Program-made: the position numbers and the translations under genes
Part shown: positions 34,100-42,061 of the stretch, piece by piece
Layout of the letters: every line of letters starts with the position of its first letter
How positions within the stretch are numbered: the stretch's first letter is position 1
Assembly: GCA_963974935.1 (NCBI GenBank)
Contig: CAXBEV010000015.1
Span: forward strand, 1-64,000
Reading direction: 5' to 3'
Source: UBA4479 sp963974935
Lineage (GTDB): Bacteria > Pseudomonadota > Alphaproteobacteria > Rhodospirillales > Casp-alpha2
DNA: 64,000 nucleotides
The notes under the pieces: generated by a model
Seen by the model: only the letters and a program-made list of their open reading frames with translations
Told to the model about the DNA's origin: nothing
Database searches by the model: none

Positions 34100-34226
34100 C
34101 GGCTTTCTCCCAAAAGACATGTGACGATCATTCGACTTAATTATTTATAATTTATGACTGATTTGAGATTGATCCGAAAACGGACGTTTATTGGTGCAGT
34201 TACGACATCATGACCCATGGTGTGGA

Positions 34227-34323
34227 TTAATCCTTCGAGACGCCGCTACGCGGCTCCTCAGGATGAGGATGTTTATTCAAAAACCTCATCCTGAGGAGGC
34301 CGAAGGCCGTCTCGAAGGATTAA
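34227..34323. repeat. 97-bp inverted repeat, second palindrome family
   Basis: Ends TTAATCCTTCGAGACG and CGTCTCGAAGGATTAA oppose each other; inner parts CCTCAGGATGAGG and CCTCATCCTGAGG also pair, with smaller hairpins in each arm and an A-rich centre. It occupies most of the gap after rsmB. A trace of the same family occurs after dprA (48686). The rest of the 342-bp gap holds an AT-rich stretch at about 34140-34180. Confidence 0.85.
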
Positions 34324-34355
34324 CCGGCGTGGAAATATTTTTTGGTGGGAGAAGT

Positions 34356-35678
34356 CTATCGGGTACGCTCCAGCACCGCACAGAAAAATCCGTCGGTACC
34401 GGTTGAGGCCGGGCTGAGGCGCAACGCAGGGCCGCTGGAGGGCGGCGGGCCGCCGACGGTTTCGGACCACACGGCACCAACGTCCAAAACCTCAAAATTA
34501 TCGTGCCGCGCGGCGAACCAGGCCAACTGCTGTTCGTTCTCTTCTTGCAGCAATGAACACGTCACATAAATCAAGCGCCCGCCCGGTTTCACCAGCGTGG
34601 AGGCATTTTCGAAAATGCTTTGTTGGTTGGCACGGATCGCGTCTAGGTCTTCGGGCGTAAACTGCCAGCGGGCGTCGGGATTACGGCGCCAACTGCCGGT
34701 GCCGGTGCAAGGCGCATCAATCAGCACCCGATCTGCACGCCCGCTGTGTTCTGCCACCCAAGGATCGTTGCTGGCTGAGATCACCCGGCGTTTCACCGCC
34801 ATCGCGCCTGCGCGCTTAAGCCGCGCCACCATGCGGTCCATGCGGTACTTGGAAACGTCGAGCGCATACAGCCGCCCGGCGATACCGCCTTCGTGTGCCA
34901 TGCCTGCGGCGAGTGCCAAGGTCTTGCCCCCTGCCCCGGCGCAGTAATCGACAACCGTCATCCCGGGTCGCACACCGACCATCAAAGCCGCCAATTGCGA
35001 GCCTTCGTCCTGCACATCGACCAATCCGTCTTTAAACGCGCGTGTGCCGCCAAGCCGAACCTTGCCGGTGACGCGAATACCGATTGGCGACAACGAGGTC
35101 GGCGCGCCGTCGATAAAATCATCGGTCAAGCGCTGCAAAGCGTCTTCAGGCGTCGCCTTCAACAAATTGACCCGGAGGTCCATAGGCGCCGGTTGGTTCA
35201 GCGCCGACATCTCGTCATCAAGCCGCGCGCCCCAAAGCGCACGGAACGAGCGGTCCATCCATTCCGGATATTCGAGGCGCACGTAGTCCGGCATATCGCG
35301 GTTCAACAGCGGGCGCCCATAGAGCGCATCGCACAATGCGGACTCCGTCTCGCTCAGCGGGTCCGGGCAATGCCGAGCGCCGGAGAAATAGCCGCTAAGT
35401 TCTTCAGGTGATGATCGTTCTTCGAGGATCGCAAACGCCAACGTGCGCAATCTGGCATTCGACAGCACCCCAAGGCCGGTGCGCTCAATCCACCAATCTA
35501 ACTTGGCGCGACGGCGCAGGATGTCATAAACCCGGCCCGTCACATCGCGACGATCACCCGAGCCGGCAAAGCGACGCTGGCGGAAATAGCCATCAATAAC
35601 CTGATCCGGGGCCTGATCGGCGGCGTCGATCTCGTCCAGCAACTCGATGGTCGCCGCCAAGCGGGCGCCGGGCGTCAT
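34356..35678 (-). CDS. rsmB: 16S rRNA m5C methyltransferase, RsmB/NOP2 family
   Basis: A 440-residue protein with a NusB-like N-terminal part (RRDVTGRVYDILRRRAKLDWWI) and a SAM methyltransferase domain: DYCAGAGGKTLALAA (motif I), the DAPCTGTGSWRRNPD motif IV, and the catalytic Cys in YVTCSLLQEEN. These are RsmB/RsmF signatures; length and N-terminal half favour RsmB, which methylates C967 of 16S rRNA. It starts 11 bp after guaB in the ppx-rlmE-guaB-rsmB run. Confidence 0.82.
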   Translation of the reverse strand: MTPGARLAATIELLDEIDAADQAPDQVIDGYFRQRRFAGSGDRRDVTGRVYDILRRRAKLDWWIERTGLGVLSNARLRTLAFAILEERSSPEELSGYFSGARHCPDPLSETESALCDALYGRPLLNRDMPDYVRLEYPEWMDRSFRALWGARLDDEMSALNQPAPMDLRVNLLKATPEDALQRLTDDFIDGAPTSLSPIGIRVTGKVRLGGTRAFKDGLVDVQDEGSQLAALMVGVRPGMTVVDYCAGAGGKTLALAAGMAHEGGIAGRLYALDVSKYRMDRMVARLKRAGAMAVKRRVISASNDPWVAEHSGRADRVLIDAPCTGTGSWRRNPDARWQFTPEDLDAIRANQQSIFENASTLVKPGGRLIYVTCSLLQEENEQQLAWFAARHDNFEVLDVGAVWSETVGGPPPSSGPALRLSPASTGTDGFFCAVLERTR

Positions 35679-35689
35679 CTGGCCGCCCC

Positions 35690-37174
35690 TTAACCGTCGG
35701 CGCGGTAGTTCGGCGCCTCGCGCGTAATGGTGACGTCGTGCACATGGCTTTCGCGAAGGCCGGCATTGGTGATACGGCGGAATTTAACGTTGGCTTGCAG
35801 CTCAGCCAACGTCGCAGCCCCGGTGTAGCCCATCGCAGCCCGAAGCCCGCCGATCAACTGATGGATCACGGTACCGATCGGGCCTTTGTAGGGCACGCGC
35901 CCTTCGACGCCTTCAGGCACCAGCTTCAGCTTATCGGATACTTCTTCTTGGAAGTAACGATCCGCCGAGCCCCGCGCCATCGCACCCATGGAGCCCATGC
36001 CCCGATAAGCTTTGTAAGACCGACCTTGGAACAACAACACTTCGCCCGGGCTTTCGTCGGTACCGGCAAACAACGAGCCGATCATCACCGCCGTCGCACC
36101 CGCCGCTAACGCCTTGGCGATGTCGCCGGAATACTTGATACCGCCGTCTGCGATACACGGGATACCCGCTTTGCGGCATGCTTCGGATGCTTCCATCACG
36201 GCTGAGAACTGCGGCATGCCGACACCGGCGACCATGCGCGTGGTGCAGATCGTGCCCGGCCCGATGCCGATTTTGATACAGTCGGCACCGGCATCGATCA
36301 GCGCTTTGGCACCGTCGGGCGTCGCCACATTACCGGCGATCACTTGCGCATAGTTCGATAATTTTTTGATATTCGATACCGTGCCCAAAACGCCTTCGGA
36401 ATGGCCGTGCGCGGTATCGACAACAATCACGTCGCTGCCTGCTGCCAACAAGGCTTCGGCACGCTCAACACCGGCGGCGCCGACACCGACGGCGGCAGCC
36501 ACGCGAAGCCGACCGTGGTCGTCTTTGCAGGCATTTGGGAAGCGCTCTTCCTTTTCCATGTCTTTGACTGTGATAAGGCCGACGCAAGAATAATTATCAT
36601 CGACCACCAACAAACGCTCGATTCGGTATTGGTGCAGCAAGCGGCGTGCTTCGGTGCCGTCGACGCCTTCTTTGACGGTAATCAACGGCATGTCAGGCGT
36701 GTTTTTGGTCATCAACTCGCTGATCGGCTGATCGGGTTTATCGGCAAAGCGAATGTCACGGTTGGTCAGGATACCAACCAACTTTTTCGAGCCGCGCTCG
36801 ACCACCGGCATCCCGGAAAAGCCGGTTTCGGCTTTCAGGCGCAGCGCATCCGCGAGCGTTTGATCGGGGTGGATGGTCAGCGGATCCGAGACCATGCCGC
36901 TTTCGAACTTTTTCACACGGCGCACTTCGGCGGCCTGCTCTTCGATGGTCATGTTCTTGTGCAGAACACCGATACCACCGTTCTGCGCGACCGCGATGGC
37001 GAGCTGATGCTCGGTCACCGTATCCATGGCTGAGGACAGCAGCGGAATGTTGAGATCGATGCTCTTGGTCAGCTTGGTCCGGGTGTCGGTATCGGCAGGC
37101 AACACCTGCGATGCCGCAGGCACCATGAGGACGTCGTCAAATGTGAGCGCTTCTTCGATTTTGGGCAGTGCCAT
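35690..37174 (-). CDS. guaB: Inosine-5'-monophosphate dehydrogenase
   Basis: A 494-residue IMPDH. The start is the ATG behind AGGAGGCGTC; a longer frame from 37216 is not needed. LTFDDVLMVPA opens the barrel, two CBS domains lie at about residues 95-210 (DPLTIHPDQTLADAL, LVGILTNRD), and the catalytic Cys is in IGIGPGTICTTR. C-terminal RYFQEEV and VEGRVPYKGP are the mobile flap and K+ region. It makes XMP for guanine nucleotide synthesis. Confidence 0.97.
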   Translation of the reverse strand: MALPKIEEALTFDDVLMVPAASQVLPADTDTRTKLTKSIDLNIPLLSSAMDTVTEHQLAIAVAQNGGIGVLHKNMTIEEQAAEVRRVKKFESGMVSDPLTIHPDQTLADALRLKAETGFSGMPVVERGSKKLVGILTNRDIRFADKPDQPISELMTKNTPDMPLITVKEGVDGTEARRLLHQYRIERLLVVDDNYSCVGLITVKDMEKEERFPNACKDDHGRLRVAAAVGVGAAGVERAEALLAAGSDVIVVDTAHGHSEGVLGTVSNIKKLSNYAQVIAGNVATPDGAKALIDAGADCIKIGIGPGTICTTRMVAGVGMPQFSAVMEASEACRKAGIPCIADGGIKYSGDIAKALAAGATAVMIGSLFAGTDESPGEVLLFQGRSYKAYRGMGSMGAMARGSADRYFQEEVSDKLKLVPEGVEGRVPYKGPIGTVIHQLIGGLRAAMGYTGAATLAELQANVKFRRITNAGLRESHVHDVTITREAPNYRADG

Positions 37175-37263
37175 GACGCCTCCTGATCCCTGTGGCGATG
37201 GCGCGTCATCATACACACGGCGAAGCCCTGTACAAGTACCGACAGCTTGCCCCCCGGTTTACC

Positions 37264-37980
37264 TCACTCCTGATCGGATTCCCTGCCGCGAAACCCCATA
37301 GCAACGACATAGATTTCCGCCGAATCGCTACGGCTGGCCGGCGGTTTGGCATGTTTAACGACCTTAAATTGGCGCTTCAAGGATGCCAAAAGCTGATTTT
37401 CGGTACCCCCCTGCAAGACTTTGCCGACAAACGCACCGCCCGGGGCCAGCACTTCGGCGGCAAAATCGACGGCGGCTTCCAGTAACACCATAATGCGGAG
37501 GTGATCGGTCTGCGTGTGGCCGGTCGCCGATGCCGCCATATCGGTCAACACAACGTCGGCGGGCCCATTGAGGTGGTGACGCAAGCGCTCGGGCGCATCG
37601 TCGTCGAGGAAATCGCCTTGCAGCAGATCGGCGCCGGCGATGGCCTCAACCTCTAACAAATCGATGCCGACGACGCGCGCATCCTTGCCGGCACGCTCCA
37701 GGGCGACTTGAGTCCAACCGCCGGGTGCTGCGCCCAAATCCAATATCTTGGCACCTTTCGTCAAAAAGTGAAATTTGTCGTCCAACTCGATCAACTTGAA
37801 CGCGGCACGCGAGCGATACCCCATGCGTTTGGCCTTTTGCACATAAGGATCGTTCAATTGGCGTTCGAGCCAACGAGTCGAGGATACCTTGCGGCCCCGC
37901 GCAGATTTGACGCGAGTGCGCAGCGCGCGATCCGCGCCGCCCTTTTCGCTGCGACCCTTGCCGCCGCTTTTTGTACTCAT
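37264..37980 (-). CDS. rlmE: 23S rRNA 2'-O-ribose methyltransferase RlmE (FtsJ)
   Basis: A 238-residue RlmE with a basic N-terminal extension of about 30 residues. The SAM site is LDLGAAPGGWTQVALE; the K-D-K-E catalytic tetrad is visible as YRSRAAFK, LTDMAAS, AFVGKVLQGG and SAEIYVVAMGF. It methylates U2552 in the A loop of 23S rRNA at 50S assembly. Its ATG overlaps the ppx stop by four bases. Confidence 0.95.
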   Translation of the reverse strand: MSTKSGGKGRSEKGGADRALRTRVKSARGRKVSSTRWLERQLNDPYVQKAKRMGYRSRAAFKLIELDDKFHFLTKGAKILDLGAAPGGWTQVALERAGKDARVVGIDLLEVEAIAGADLLQGDFLDDDAPERLRHHLNGPADVVLTDMAASATGHTQTDHLRIMVLLEAAVDFAAEVLAPGGAFVGKVLQGGTENQLLASLKRQFKVVKHAKPPASRSDSAEIYVVAMGFRGRESDQE

Positions 37981-39077
37981 GAAATGATCCCAGTATTCGT
38001 TTTAACGGGCAATAAACCGTCTTGTGCCGCGTTCGTGCGTTGCAGGGGTGGACCGAATGCCGTGTGACCATCGGCTGCCATCAATTCCGCCAATATACCT
38101 TCACGGATACCCCTGTCTGCAATACCCAGCTTACCCGCCGGCCAGCGCGCGCACACTGCACGCAATACGGCAATCCCCATCAGCATCAAATCACCCCGCC
38201 CCACGCCCAAGCACGGATGACGCTCACGCTCGGCACACGACATACCGGCAAGCCTGGCACTGATCTGGCGAATGCTATCGAAACGGATTTCCAAACCATC
38301 CACCCGGGCTCGATTGTAGCGCGGCAACTGCAGATACATCGCACCCAACGTCGTCACCGTGCCGGATGTGCCGATCATCCGCACGTCGCCCCGCGCAATC
38401 GCGTCTGAAATCCCGTGCGCTTGGTCGAAGGGCGCCAACGTCGCATCAATACGCGCCAGCAAAGCATCGAAAATATCATCGGGCAGCGCTTCGGCGCCAA
38501 ATTCGTCACGCAACGAAACCACACCAAACGGCAAAGACGTGGTTGCCAAAATGCGCCCGGCTTGACCACGCGGCGTCGCCAACCACATGATCTCGGTCGA
38601 GCCCCCACCGATATCGAACACCAGCGCGTGCTCGTAGCCTGAGCACAACATCTCGCCACACCCGGCCGCCGTCAGCGCGGCTTCTTCCCCCGCATCAATA
38701 ATTTCCATATCAAAGCCAGTACGCGCGCGGACTTTTTCAATAAACGCTTCCGAGTCCTCGGCGCGACGACAGGCTTCGGTCGCGACGGCACGAAAGCCTG
38801 CGATCTCGCGGCGGCCGAGCCTCTGCGCACAAAGATCGAGCGCATCCAACGTGCGATCAACGGCGGCTGGCAAAAGCCGCCCGGTCTCAGCAACCCGCTC
38901 GCCTAAGCGCACAACTTTGGAAAATCCATCGACGACGTGAAAGCCGCCTTCCGACGGCACAGCAACCAGCATCCGGCAGCTATTGGTGCCAAGATCAATC
39001 GCCACGTACGCCGACCCCGAATGCCGAACGACAGTAGGTTTAGCGCTGTTAGATGTGTCGCCAAATCGGCCCGTCAC
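37977..39077 (-). CDS. ppx: Ppx/GppA-family exopolyphosphatase
   Basis: A 366-residue Ppx/GppA phosphatase of the short form: AIDLGTNSCRMLV, ATEACRRAEDSEAF, the phosphate-binding DIGGGSTEI and IGTSGTVTTLGAM. The C-terminal HD-like domain of long enzymes is missing. It would degrade polyphosphate or the pppGpp gamma-phosphate. It starts with GTG after a strong GGGAGGG site. Heads the run ppx-rlmE-guaB-rsmB. The PiT transporter nearby supports a phosphate link, though an MBOAT relic lies between. Confidence 0.88.
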   Translation of the reverse strand: MTGRFGDTSNSAKPTVVRHSGSAYVAIDLGTNSCRMLVAVPSEGGFHVVDGFSKVVRLGERVAETGRLLPAAVDRTLDALDLCAQRLGRREIAGFRAVATEACRRAEDSEAFIEKVRARTGFDMEIIDAGEEAALTAAGCGEMLCSGYEHALVFDIGGGSTEIMWLATPRGQAGRILATTSLPFGVVSLRDEFGAEALPDDIFDALLARIDATLAPFDQAHGISDAIARGDVRMIGTSGTVTTLGAMYLQLPRYNRARVDGLEIRFDSIRQISARLAGMSCAERERHPCLGVGRGDLMLMGIAVLRAVCARWPAGKLGIADRGIREGILAELMAADGHTAFGPPLQRTNAAQDGLLPVKTNTGIIS

Positions 39078-39110
39078 CGACCCTCCCTAGGCTTCGCCTG
39101 CGCTTGAGGC

Positions 39111-39302
39111 CTATTTTAGGCCACTGTTTATTTCCGCATAGTGTACGTAGGCCGTCCGCGCATTGAAAGCCCACAGCACGATGACACTGCGCATTGCGGA
39201 AGCTCGTGTTTGGCCCCAACCAGCGGACTCAATGACATCATTCGGGAATTGCACGGCGTATTCGGCGCGTTCACGGCGAATGTTGGCGAGTGCTGCATCC
39301 AA
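39111..39302 (-). CDS. Doubtful 63-codon ORF beside the MBOAT remnant
   Basis: TTG-started frame (DAALANIRRERAEYAVQFPND...) ending TAG, open further upstream without a start. Composition is protein-like (helical, charged) but no family is recognised and there is no ribosome site. It may be a second decayed fragment joined to the MBOAT relic. Confidence 0.25.
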   Translation of the reverse strand: MDAALANIRRERAEYAVQFPNDVIESAGWGQTRASAMRSVIVLWAFNARTAYVHYAEINSGLK

Positions 39303-39303
39303 G

Positions 39304-39514
39304 TTATCGAGCGTCAGTCTGCGCCCGAAGTCCGCCGGACCAGACGGTCGCCATGCTTAAGGAGTCGCCGGCGTCGGTAGCGGCAAAGACGGGGCTCGCA
39401 TACAAGGCCAAATTATCCGCAATGGCGACTTTTTTTGAACAGGCCGACGCCGATCATGGTCAGGCCGACGGCCATATTCAACGGCGTCAAGCGGCGCTGA
39501 AAAGCCGTGCCGGC
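39304..39514 (-). pseudogene. Remnant of an MBOAT (AlgI-type) O-acyltransferase gene, frameshifted
   Basis: Directly after the pit stop codon the minus strand encodes FQRRLTPLNMAVGLTMIGVGLFKK, then the frame changes at a run of seven A (39430-39436, T on plus) and continues VAIADNLALYASPVFA and DAGDSLSMATVWSGGL. Joined, this is the classic internal MBOAT/AlgI segment (GLFKKVVIAD...PVF...W.G.L). No start and no downstream DFSGYSDMA or catalytic His region remain, so about 65 codons of a roughly 480-codon gene survive. Confidence 0.72.
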
Positions 39515-41041
39515 TTAGTGGCGCACGAATTGAATGCCGAAGTACAGCGCCGCCGACAACAGTGCCGACGCCGGCACCGTGACCACCCACGCCGCCGCAA
39601 TCGACAGCACGTATTGTCTGCGCACCAATTTCCGCTTGCGGTGCTTGCGCCATGACTTGAACAGCTTGCCTTCGTCAATCACCGCAGCGGCACCGTCGTC
39701 GGCAGTCACACGCTCGGGAATACCGCCACCCCGGTTGGTAATCGCTTCACGAACAAAGCCGACCCCGAATACGGCGCCAACCGCAATGTGTGTCGAGCTG
39801 ACCGGTAAGCCCATGCCGGATGCAAAGATCACCGTGATCGCTGCGGACAACGCCACGCAAAATGCGCGTATGTGATCGAGCTTGGTGATCTTTTCGCCGA
39901 CCAAGCGAATGATCTTCGGCCCAAACAAAATGAGCCCGACCGAAATGCCGAGCGCACCGATCACCAGCACCCAAAACGGCAACGACGTCTTGGTCGAGAC
40001 CATACCGTCGTTGACCGCGTTAACGATCGCAGCCAGCGGACCAACAGCGTTAGCGACATCATTGGAGCCGTGTGCAAACGATAATAATGCTGCCGAGCAG
40101 ATCAACGGCACCGTAAATAGTTTGCTGACGGATTTACGTTTGTTCTCCATTGTCTTCGACGCGCGCTCAACGCGGCCACGCACCCAAAAATACGTCAAAA
40201 ATGCAATCGATACCGAGACCGCGGCGATCAATGCCATATCCGGCTTCCAGATACGCTTCAGGCCTTTCACCATCAAATACGCCGAAAACGCGGTCGCCAT
40301 GATCGCGACCAAAATCGGCACCCAGCGCTTCGCGGCGCTGATTTTGTCGGCTTTGAACAGCACGGTGACTTTGATGAACGTCAAGAACATGGCCGCAACC
40401 AAGCCACCCAGCACCGGCGAAATCACCCAGCTTGCGGCAATCGCACCCATCACCGGCCAATCGACAGCGCCGAATCCTGCCGCTGCGATGCCCGCCCCCA
40501 TAACGCCGCCGACAATACTGTGCGTGGTCGACACCGGGGCACCGATCCAGGTCGCTAAGTTGACCCAAAGTGCTGCCGACATCAGAGCTGCCATCATCGC
40601 CCATATAAATGTGTCCGCGTCGGCAATAGACTCCGGCGAAACGATCCCTTTCGAAATCGTGCTCACCACCTCACCACCGGCGACAATTGCGCCCAACGCT
40701 TCGAAGATCCCGGCGATCAATAGTGCGCCGACCATGGTCAGCGCTTTCGAGCCGACCGCGGGGCCGACGTTGTTGGCGACATCGTTGGCGCCGATGTTCA
40801 TCGCCATGTAGCCGCCGATGACCGCCGCCGCAATCAAGATCAAGCTGCCGTCGCCGTCGCTTTTCAGATACGCGAACAGCCATACGCCCAGCAAAAACAA
40901 CAAGCCGAAGCCGAGGTTATAGATATTGCGCCCGGCTTCATGGGTGGCCCGCTGGAGCTGACCGATCCGCTTCAGGTCTTTATCGACGGGTTGAGATTTG
41001 AAGAGCGCCTTTGAGGCGGTGTCTTTATCGAATTCGTCCAT
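39515..41041 (-). CDS. PiT-family inorganic phosphate transporter
   Basis: A 508-residue PiT transporter with the two inverted signature repeats, GANDVANNVGPAVGS (near residue 84) and GSNDVANAVGPLAAI (near 325), about ten to twelve hydrophobic segments and a soluble loop near residue 460. It imports phosphate with H+ or Na+ in the inner membrane. The first 50 residues are hydrophilic. It is transcribed away from the Nudix gene; a dyad at 41119-41134 lies 80 bp upstream. Confidence 0.92.
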   Translation of the reverse strand: MDEFDKDTASKALFKSQPVDKDLKRIGQLQRATHEAGRNIYNLGFGLLFLLGVWLFAYLKSDGDGSLILIAAAVIGGYMAMNIGANDVANNVGPAVGSKALTMVGALLIAGIFEALGAIVAGGEVVSTISKGIVSPESIADADTFIWAMMAALMSAALWVNLATWIGAPVSTTHSIVGGVMGAGIAAAGFGAVDWPVMGAIAASWVISPVLGGLVAAMFLTFIKVTVLFKADKISAAKRWVPILVAIMATAFSAYLMVKGLKRIWKPDMALIAAVSVSIAFLTYFWVRGRVERASKTMENKRKSVSKLFTVPLICSAALLSFAHGSNDVANAVGPLAAIVNAVNDGMVSTKTSLPFWVLVIGALGISVGLILFGPKIIRLVGEKITKLDHIRAFCVALSAAITVIFASGMGLPVSSTHIAVGAVFGVGFVREAITNRGGGIPERVTADDGAAAVIDEGKLFKSWRKHRKRKLVRRQYVLSIAAAWVVTVPASALLSAALYFGIQFVRH

Positions 41042-41118
41042 GCGCCGGTTTGCAGCCTTTAATCATAAAATGCACGATGCCGGGCCATTTTGCGGCGTAT
41101 CCGTTGATCGCTTTGAAG

Positions 41119-41146
41119 TGACATAAAAATGTCATACAATTAACAC
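41119..41146 (-). promoter_or_regulatory. Dyad / possible Pho-box-like element upstream of pit
   Basis: TGACAT-AAAA-ATGTCA is a perfect dyad at 41119-41134. Overlapping it, ATGTCAT ACAA TTAACAC (41129-41146) has a good first half and a weak second half of a Pho box. It sits between the divergent pit and Nudix genes. Regulator identity is a guess. Confidence 0.3.
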
Positions 41147-41219
41147 AATAAAAAGGACCTTCCGGCTTTAATGGGGATGCGGAAAAGGTCACAAAATCCT
41201 GGGAAAAGCGATTATCGGC

Positions 41220-41657
41220 ATGGGAAATGTTATTAAAATTGCACAGTCGGCGGTGCTTGCGTACCGCATCGGCGAAGACGCGCCGATGGTCTTGCTGATC
41301 ACGTCGCGCCGTTCGCGCCGCTGGGTATTGCCGAAGGGTCATATCGAAGCAGGTCAGACCAGTCGCGACGCGGCCAGGGCCGAAGCTTTTGAAGAAGCCG
41401 GCGTCGGCGGTCGTATCGCGGAAACCAAAATCGGCACGTATTCCTATACAAAGACCGATGTCGCCGGCAATCCCGCTTACAAGGTGAAGGTCTACCCGAT
41501 GGAAGTCGCAAGCCTTGCCGACAGTTGGCCGGAACAAGATGAACGTCGCCGCGCATGGATGGACTTTCCGTCCGCCGCAGACGCGGTCGTTGAACCTGAG
41601 TTAAAAAGCCTGCTCAACGATTTCGGCGAAATGTTAGCGACACTCCGAATCGGCTAG
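41220..41657 (+). CDS. Nudix hydrolase, diphosphoinositol-polyphosphate type
   Basis: A 145-residue Nudix protein. The box reads GHIEAGQTSRDAARAEAFEEAGV: the helix EAFEEAGV is intact, but the GX5E glutamate is Gln and the RE pair is AE. LPKGHIEAGQTS is typical of the DIPP/Aps branch that removes terminal phosphates from diphosphoinositol or dinucleotide polyphosphates. It overlaps cueR at the 3' ends by four bases (convergent). Substrate unproven. Confidence 0.78.
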   Translation: MGNVIKIAQSAVLAYRIGEDAPMVLLITSRRSRRWVLPKGHIEAGQTSRDAARAEAFEEAGVGGRIAETKIGTYSYTKTDVAGNPAYKVKVYPMEVASLADSWPEQDERRRAWMDFPSAADAVVEPELKSLLNDFGEMLATLRIG

Positions 41658-42061
41658 GCTTTAACTTTTTTCGCTTGCGCCCCCGCCAAATCCGTCAAGA
41701 TCGGACAGTCAGGACGGGAATCCCCGTGACACGAGTCGACCAAATCAGCGAGCGTCGCCCGCAATGCGTGCAGCTCGTTCAAACGCATATCAATTTCGGC
41801 CAAGTGCTGTCCCGCCAAGGCGCGCACATCCTTGCTGGCGCGGCGTTTGTCTTCATAAAGCGACAACAACTGGCGACAGTCATCAATCGAAAAACCCAAT
41901 TGTCTGGCACGTTTTAAGAACGCCAACTTTTGCACCGCGCGGTCGTCATAGTCCCGATAACCGTTGGCGCGGCGGCCCGGCGTCACCAAGCCGATCTCGT
42001 CGTAATAACGAATGGTTTTTGCCGGCAACCCGCTGGCTGCGGCTGCGCTTTGCACGTTCAT
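41654..42061 (-). CDS. cueR: Copper-responsive MerR-family regulator CueR
   Basis: A 135-residue MerR protein. The winged-helix KTIRYYDEIGLV, the dimer helix, and a C-terminal metal loop with two Cys (SCHGDSRPDCPIL) match CueR/HmrR sensors of Cu(I)/Ag(I). It follows copA with a four-base ATGA overlap, so the sensor is made from the promoter it controls (44538-44568), a feedback layout. Confidence 0.9.
   Translation of the reverse strand: MNVQSAAAASGLPAKTIRYYDEIGLVTPGRRANGYRDYDDRAVQKLAFLKRARQLGFSIDDCRQLLSLYEDKRRASKDVRALAGQHLAEIDMRLNELHALRATLADLVDSCHGDSRPDCPILTDLAGAQAKKVKA

Noticed and set aside
39357..39653. 98-codon minus-strand frame overlapping the pit 3' end
   Set aside because: Out of frame with PiT; its tail over the MBOAT relic is in the wrong frame to match the family.
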